In this document: piece by piece, positions 7,872 through 11,754 of the stretch
Numbering within the stretch: position 1 is the stretch's first letter
Layout of the letters: every line of letters starts with the position of its first letter
Assembly (NCBI GenBank): GCA_002700125.1
Contig: PACM01000001.1
Span: 3,113-14,866 of the forward strand
Reading direction: 5' to 3'
Length of the DNA stretch: 11,754 nt
DNA from: Dehalococcoidia bacterium
GTDB taxonomy: Bacteria; Chloroflexota; Dehalococcoidia; Lucifugimonadales; Lucifugimonadaceae
The notes under the pieces: generated by a model
Told to the model about the DNA's origin: nothing
The model's input: only the letters and a program-made list of their open reading frames with translations
The model's database searches: none
Made by a program: the position numbers and the translations under genes

Positions 7872-9929
7872 TTACTTCATCAAAACCATGGTTTTCGTGA
7901 TTGAACCTGCATCTGATTTCAAGGAATAAAAATAAATTCCACTGGAAACTTCATTGCTGTTTTGATCCAAACCATTCCATTTGACACTATGGTTTCCGGC
8001 GCGTGTATATCCATCTAATATTGTATAAACTTTCTGTCCCATAACATTATAGACAGTCAAATTTATGTTCCCATTATTAGGGACCGTAAATGAAATATTT
8101 GTTTCCGGATTGAATGGATTCGGGTAGTTGTTTTCCAACATAAACTGCTCTGGCAGGTTTGAGACATCATCTTCAACACCCAGGACAACAATTTCTCCGC
8201 GAGGTGTAAAATCCGTGCCCCAATCATCGACCGGCGTTTCAGTAAAACCCGCAACGGCCATTGATGAATAATCATCTAGATCGGTAAAACCCATTGCTGA
8301 CCAATAGTTCCGTAGAGTCCGCAGCGACATGCCTACTTCGAGGAAATTATCTCCCCAGCTGCTGGCATACCAATCTGGAAAACCATCAATCAGATCAGCT
8401 TCCCCATCCTGGTCTACATCTAGATCAGAACTATTATTTAGCAGGGATCCATCAAAGGCCAGTGCATTTTCCAGGGTTGGAAATGTGATATCATAATTGA
8501 ATATCTCATAATCGTCACCATCATCTGTTTGACCATCATACTCATGATAATCAGCGGCCCAATAACTGGTATATTTGTATTCTGTACTGTCAGGATCCAA
8601 ATGCCATCGGGTATCGCTACCCCATTCAACCATGAATTCTGTACCGATAGCGTCTGTATCTGCTAGACCCGCGCTTGCCATATAACCGACGGGAGTGTAG
8701 TGACCTTCGTAATAGTGGCTATTCCAGCCCGTTGTAACATCATTATCAATATCAATAAGTAAATGATAATAACCTCTATTTCTGACCGAATCACCGTCGT
8801 TCACATATGCCGAGTTTGGCCAGCATGGGCCACCATGGAATTTGAGCATCCAGTATAGAGCATCCTCTTCCGTATTAACAAATGCTTTTACTTCGGCGAT
8901 ATCTACTATATCAGTAACAGCAGCACCGACTTCTGAAGGGTATGCTCCATCAAGATTATCAACAGCTGTTGCTAATACAGGTTGACCTGTCCAGTCACTG
9001 TCATCACCATCGAAAGACATGCTGTTTGGGCGAGATGGTTGACCACTGATTGTAAAAGAACCTCCGGCGGATATATCAGTACCCCAATCATCTACAGGAG
9101 TTTCAGTCATACCAGCAAAACCAATGACATCATCTTCATTAAAATAATCTATGCCTAATGCAGACCAGTATTCCTTAAATGGAGCAATTTCAACAGCGAA
9201 TTCAATAAAATTATTACCCCAGCCGTGTCCATTCCAGAAATAGCGGTCATCAGCGTTAAGGGTTTCACTGTCAGTAGAGCCAATTTGTAGGGCACCTTCC
9301 CAGCCTAATGATGTTTCTACGTCTGTATCTTCAACACTCATATCGAAAATTTCATAATCGTCTCCATCATCCGTTGCACCATCGTAGCCGCTATAGTCAG
9401 CCGCCCAATAACTAAAATATTTAATTTCAGTACTGTCAGCATCTGCATCCCATCTGGAGTCGGCACCCCACTCCAGCATGATTTCAGAACCAATGGCGTC
9501 TGTATCTGCTAGACCCGCGCTTGCCATATAACCCACGGGAGTAAAGTGCCCTTCGTAATAGTGACTGCTCCAGCCTGTTGTAGCATCATTATCTGCATCA
9601 ATAAGCAATTTATAATAACCTCTATTTCTGACGGAATCGTTATCGTTCACATATGCCGAGTTTGGCCAGGCTGGGCCACCATGGAATTTGAGGTACACGT
9701 AAAGCACGTTACCATCAGTCGTCGCCTTCACTTCTGCAAGATCAACAATGTCAGTAACAGCAGCCCCCACTTCTGCAGGGTATGCCCCATCTAGGTTATC
9801 TACGGCTGTAACACCGGATATACCGGACCAGTCTGAATCATCTCCATCCATTACCATCTGAGCAGATAAAGATGTTAGCCAGACCCATGATATCATTGAG
9901 AATAAAACAGTATTTATCGTGTTTTTCAT
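7872..9929 (-). CDS. Secreted T9SS cargo with two tandem ~280-residue repeats and type A sorting domain
   Basis: The protein has 685 residues, with a signal peptide at 1-23 (cleavage after SLSA). Two homologous repeats follow, at about 27-293 and 306-580. Each opens with DGDDSDW, continues with DNLDGAYP, FHGGP.WPNSAYVND, SVRNRGYY, LLID.DND.TTGW and YMASAGLADTDAIG, and closes with ETPVDDWGTD. The opening pattern and strand layout recall CBM9/DOMON-like beta-sandwiches, so carbohydrate or other ligand binding is possible but unproven. Repeat 2 has an inserted Ca-loop (DLDVDQDGEADLIDG, about 502-516). Residues about 591-685 are a T9SS type A sorting domain (NNYPNPFNP, then LTVYNVMGQKV, then SSGIYFYSLKS), which directs export across the outer membrane and surface attachment. 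The start is supported by AAAAAGGA placed 6 bases before ATG. It is a single-gene unit closed by a strong terminator. The strong ribosome site and low-complexity acidic make-up suggest an abundant surface protein. Confidence 0.9.
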   Translation of the reverse strand: MKNTINTVLFSMISWVWLTSLSAQMVMDGDDSDWSGISGVTAVDNLDGAYPAEVGAAVTDIVDLAEVKATTDGNVLYVYLKFHGGPAWPNSAYVNDNDSVRNRGYYKLLIDADNDATTGWSSHYYEGHFTPVGYMASAGLADTDAIGSEIMLEWGADSRWDADADSTEIKYFSYWAADYSGYDGATDDGDDYEIFDMSVEDTDVETSLGWEGALQIGSTDSETLNADDRYFWNGHGWGNNFIEFAVEIAPFKEYWSALGIDYFNEDDVIGFAGMTETPVDDWGTDISAGGSFTISGQPSRPNSMSFDGDDSDWTGQPVLATAVDNLDGAYPSEVGAAVTDIVDIAEVKAFVNTEEDALYWMLKFHGGPCWPNSAYVNDGDSVRNRGYYHLLIDIDNDVTTGWNSHYYEGHYTPVGYMASAGLADTDAIGTEFMVEWGSDTRWHLDPDSTEYKYTSYWAADYHEYDGQTDDGDDYEIFNYDITFPTLENALAFDGSLLNNSSDLDVDQDGEADLIDGFPDWYASSWGDNFLEVGMSLRTLRNYWSAMGFTDLDDYSSMAVAGFTETPVDDWGTDFTPRGEIVVLGVEDDVSNLPEQFMLENNYPNPFNPETNISFTVPNNGNINLTVYNVMGQKVYTILDGYTRAGNHSVKWNGLDQNSNEVSSGIYFYSLKSDAGSITKTMVLMK
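8190..9014 (-). repeat. Second tandem repeat unit of the T9SS cargo gene
   Basis: This copy encodes residues about 306-580. It matches the first unit over nearly its whole length at the protein level, offset by 279-282 residues. A 38-base stretch at 8650-8687 is identical to 9496-9533 in the first unit. It differs mainly by an acidic insert around residues 495-516 and by adjacent divergence. Confidence 0.9.
9051..9851 (-). repeat. First tandem repeat unit of the T9SS cargo gene
   Basis: This copy encodes residues about 27-293, immediately after the signal peptide. Besides the 38-base identical block (9496-9533), a 27-base block containing ATATGCCGAGTTTGG and a 21-base block containing CACCATGGAATTTGAG are also shared with the second unit. 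That indicates an intragenic duplication, either fairly recent or homogenised by conversion. Confidence 0.9.
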
Positions 9930-9934
9930 AGTTT

Positions 9935-9943
9935 ATCCTTTTT
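9935..9943 (-). promoter_or_regulatory. Shine-Dalgarno of the T9SS cargo gene
   Basis: On the minus strand, AAAAAGGA ends 6 bases before the ATG at 9929. It stands out because the TonB receptor, the PorV-like gene and the large secreted protein have no comparable site, so this gene may be translated more strongly or differently. Confidence 0.6.
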
Positions 9944-10004
9944 AATTGGGTTTTATGATGAGATTCACTTGAGAACCAAGTTTAATCAAAATCTACAAAA
10001 ATAA

Positions 10005-10033
10005 ATTATTTAAGTAAAAATTAAACAAACCAA
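10005..10033 (-). promoter_or_regulatory. Weak candidate promoter for the T9SS cargo gene
   Basis: On the minus strand, TTGGTT (10033-10028), a 17-base spacer and AATAAT (10010-10005) approximate a sigma-70 promoter (3/6 and 5/6 matches), giving a leader of roughly 70 bases. The region is so AT-rich that alternatives exist, for example TTTACT-N17-TAGATT just downstream, so the exact site is uncertain. Confidence 0.25.
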
Positions 10034-10354
10034 GTTCCCCACACACATTCGCGAAGTTCGTAAATAAGTAAAACAAAAGCAACAGAATTACTTTCCAGTA
10101 TTGATAATTGTTTTACAGGCTAAAAACCAAATTCTACTCATAATTTCTAATAGTCGAAAGATGAACCTGGGTTAATTATTCGTATTCTGCTGGATTAATT
10201 TGAAACTTGTATTTTGTTGCCTGTTTTTTTAGGATGATTAGATTCTAGAGATATTTTTTCCGCGTATGGTCTTTGATAACGGAGAAAATATTGACCTTTT
10301 TCTATAGCTACAATATTTGCGTAAAATTTAATTTGAAAACCTTTTAGGTTTGGT

Positions 10355-10383
10355 TTGAGTAATAAATTAAATGGTATTATAAT
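10355..10383 (+). promoter_or_regulatory. Sigma-70-like promoter of the NHL-repeat gene
   Basis: TTGAGT (10355-10360) is separated by exactly 17 bases from a perfect TATAAT (10378-10383). Transcription would start near 10390, giving a leader of about 70 bases before the ATG at 10460. It is the best promoter match I found in the window. Confidence 0.6.
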
Positions 10384-10459
10384 AGATAGGTAGTGGAGTG
10401 TAACATCGTATTTTTTACATAACCATTGTAAGAACCATTGCAACTAATCGAGGCTCACG

Positions 10460-11575
10460 ATGATGAAAATCAATAAACATTTTGTAAACAGAATCTTTGG
10501 CGCGCTTTTATGTCTGTTTATTTTTACCTGTGCTTCTGTGGATTCAATAGCAGTTCCGGCTCCCACAAAATTTGACGTTGTTCCAGATTGGCCCAAACAG
10601 TTGCCAAACAACTGGATAATGGGTCAGGTGGCTGGGGTTGATGTCGATTCCAAGGACAACATCTGGATTGTACAGCGGCCTAATTCTCTGACACAGCAGG
10701 AAGCCGGCCTGGCCCAAGATCCACCATTGGACGACTGCTGCTTACCTGCTCCATCGGTACTTGCTTTCGATCAGCAGGGAAACCTGCTGACCTGGTTTGG
10801 CGGAAAAAACTTCTCCGGTCAGTGGCCCCAAACCGAGCACGGACTATTTATCGACCATGAAGACAATATCTGGATTGCAGGTGCCGGAAATACGGATGAC
10901 GTGGTGCTTAAGCTGAGTAACAAAGGAGAGTTATTATTGCAAGTTGGGGAATACGGTGTTTATGGCGGCAGCAATGATACACAACATCTGGGAAAGCCGA
11001 CAGATATAGCTGTGGATGCCGAAAATAATGAGGCCTATATTTCTGATGGTTATCGCAATCGCCGTATTATTGTCGTTGATGCTACCACCGGTGAATACAA
11101 ACGTCATTGGGGGGCTTATGGTTCTGTTCCTCATGATAGACCTTTGCCTGATTATTCATCTTTAACGCCACCGGACAGTTCCTTCCGCAGTCCAGTCCAT
11201 GCAATACGTCTATCAAATGATGGACATGTTTATATTGCTGATCGTGTGAATAACCGCATCCAAGTTTTTCAAAAAGATGGGACTTTTATAAAAGAAGCAT
11301 TTATAGCGCCAAAAACGCTGGATATGGGATCTGTCTGGGATATTGAATTATCCCGAGACCCACAACAAAGTATGCTTTATGTAGCCGATGGCATGAATAA
11401 CAGGGTATGGATTCTTAACCGGCACAATTTAGATGTCAGTGATTCACTAGGTCGGCCTGGACGATACGCCGGTCAATTTGGCTGGATTCACAATGTGGCC
11501 ATGGATTCTAAAGGCAACCTGTATACCACTGAAGTTGAAACAGGGAAAAGAGTTCAGAAATTCCGTCCGCAATAA
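10460..11575 (+). CDS. Exported six-bladed NHL-repeat beta-propeller protein
   Basis: The protein has 371 residues. Residues 1 to about 28 are an N-terminal signal with hydrophobic segment GALLCLFIFTC; Cys24 sits in a poor lipobox, so lipoprotein or cleaved export are both possible. Six NHL-type blades follow at about 57-75, 125-163, 177-218, 242-279, 290-331 and 340-370. Each has the pattern of a hydrophobic-D-x-x-G/D-N-hydrophobic-Y/W-hydrophobic core (DSKDNIWIV, DHEDNIWIA, SNDGHVYIADRVNNRIQVF, LYVADGMNNRVWIL). An adjacent Cys pair (CC, 93-94) and the GSNDT, YKRHWGAYG and GKRVQKF motifs match a widespread environmental NHL family of unknown role that is distantly like peptidyl-alpha-hydroxyglycine amidating lyases. 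GAGG (10450-10453) lies 6 bases before ATG; the next codon is also ATG. It ends in tandem TAA stops. It is transcribed alone, opposite to all its neighbours. Sampled GC is about 57% at 10621-10740 against 37% at 11221-11280. Confidence 0.88.
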   Translation: MMKINKHFVNRIFGALLCLFIFTCASVDSIAVPAPTKFDVVPDWPKQLPNNWIMGQVAGVDVDSKDNIWIVQRPNSLTQQEAGLAQDPPLDDCCLPAPSVLAFDQQGNLLTWFGGKNFSGQWPQTEHGLFIDHEDNIWIAGAGNTDDVVLKLSNKGELLLQVGEYGVYGGSNDTQHLGKPTDIAVDAENNEAYISDGYRNRRIIVVDATTGEYKRHWGAYGSVPHDRPLPDYSSLTPPDSSFRSPVHAIRLSNDGHVYIADRVNNRIQVFQKDGTFIKEAFIAPKTLDMGSVWDIELSRDPQQSMLYVADGMNNRVWILNRHNLDVSDSLGRPGRYAGQFGWIHNVAMDSKGNLYTTEVETGKRVQKFRPQ

Positions 11576-11643
11576 TAATTGGACACAATTGCCATCGTTG
11601 TATTTAGAAATAAGAGATTTTTATTTATCACAAACCAATCAGT

Positions 11644-11676
11644 TATAAAAAGCCCCGCAAAAACGGGGCTTAAAAA
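11644..11676 (-). terminator. Intrinsic terminator facing leftward, at the right edge
   Basis: AAGCCCCG (11650-11657), a six-base loop and CGGGGCTT (11664-11671) form a perfect 8-bp stem. On the minus strand the hairpin is followed directly by TTTTTAT, the canonical arrangement. On the plus strand it is followed by AAAAATG, so it is a poor terminator for the NHL gene, though the hairpin could still slow rightward transcription. It implies a leftward gene or RNA ending just right of it, convergent with the NHL gene. Confidence 0.8.
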
Positions 11677-11754
11677 TGTGAGTGAACCCTTGGTTCAGGT
11701 GGTAATCCGAGGTAAGGGGGATGCGGAGTCCCACATTGACACCCGTCCCGTCGA
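11677..11754 (-). other. Possible 3' end of an off-window leftward gene or structured RNA
   Basis: This edge piece is about 58% GC (43 of 74 bases at 11681-11754), far above the adjacent spacer, and lies behind a leftward terminator. One minus-strand frame reads GVNVGLRIPLTSDYH then LNQGFTHIF, with the alternating pattern of an outer-membrane beta-strand ending in Phe. However, its stop is reached only after it crosses the hairpin; a second frame stops at TAA right before the hairpin. A 6-bp inverted repeat (TGAACC/GGTTCA, 11683-11697) leaves a structured RNA possible. No tRNA or rRNA signature is recognisable. The assignment is undecided. Confidence 0.3.

Larger units (their letters stand above)
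9930..10459. other. AT-rich divergent intergenic region (530 bp)
   Basis: This gap separates the leftward T9SS cargo gene from the rightward NHL gene and holds the promoters of both. I see no convincing small gene: the one leftward open frame of 82 codons (10195-10443) has no family resemblance and would cover the NHL promoter. Visible elements are the strong TATAAT promoter at 10355-10383, a weaker leftward candidate at 10005-10033, a 9-base direct repeat AACCAAGTT (9974-9982 and 10028-10036), and an 8-base palindrome TTCGCGAA near 10049. The stretch from about 10040 to 10350 holds nothing else I can name. Confidence 0.7.

Noticed and set aside
10195..10443. 82-codon leftward open frame as a small gene in the intergenic region
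   Set aside because: It has no recognisable motif, no clear ribosome site and AT-driven composition, and it overlaps the strong promoter of the NHL gene.
11608..11626. AAATAA/TTATTT inverted repeat as terminator of the NHL gene
   Set aside because: The 6-bp stem is entirely A-T, has no clean T-tail, and would be too weak to act as an intrinsic terminator.
1..11754. CRISPR array, insertion sequence, prophage or toxin-antitoxin system
   Set aside because: There are no spaced direct repeats of CRISPR type, no transposase, integrase or phage structural frames, and no short overlapping gene pair. The only long repeats are the coding units within the T9SS cargo gene.

Overview
The window looks like a piece of an FCB-superphylum genome, most like the Marinimicrobia (SAR406) / Calditrichota / KSB1 side of that group. 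This is judged from protein style only. One secreted protein ends in a type A sorting domain of the type IX secretion system (T9SS), with the NNYPNPFNP signature. A PorV/PorQ-type barrel sits next to a TonB-dependent receptor, and surface proteins carry Asp-rich calcium-loop repeats. Base composition is AT-rich, and several starts lack a Shine-Dalgarno sequence. The exact phylum is an inference.

Positions 1-7775 hold four genes on the minus strand, packed with gaps of 4, 12 and 2 bases. In transcription order they are a parvulin-type peptidyl-prolyl isomerase lipoprotein (7775-6357), a TonB-dependent receptor (6352-3464), a PorV/PorQ-family barrel (3451-2381), and a very large secreted protein with calcium-binding loops that runs off the left edge (2378-1, at least 792 residues). 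They look like one envelope and surface-export operon: a periplasmic folding helper, an outer-membrane receptor, a T9SS shuttle-like barrel, and a probable exported cargo whose C-terminus lies outside the window.

Positions 7800-9929 hold a separate minus-strand transcription unit. It encodes a 685-residue T9SS cargo made of two long tandem repeats plus the sorting domain, and it ends in a strong intrinsic terminator (7800-7842). That terminator lies only about 25 bases before the preferred start of the downstream operon.

Positions 9930-10459 are an AT-rich divergent intergenic region. It contains a very good sigma-70-like promoter for the rightward gene and weaker signals for the leftward one. 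Positions 10460-11575 (plus strand) encode an exported six-bladed NHL beta-propeller of a family widespread in environmental bacteria but without a known role. Its first half is much more GC-rich than the operon's isomerase gene.

The right edge carries a canonical intrinsic terminator oriented for leftward transcription (11644-11676), followed by a GC-rich stretch that is probably the 3' end of an off-window gene or RNA. No tRNA, rRNA, CRISPR array, insertion sequence or phage gene was seen.
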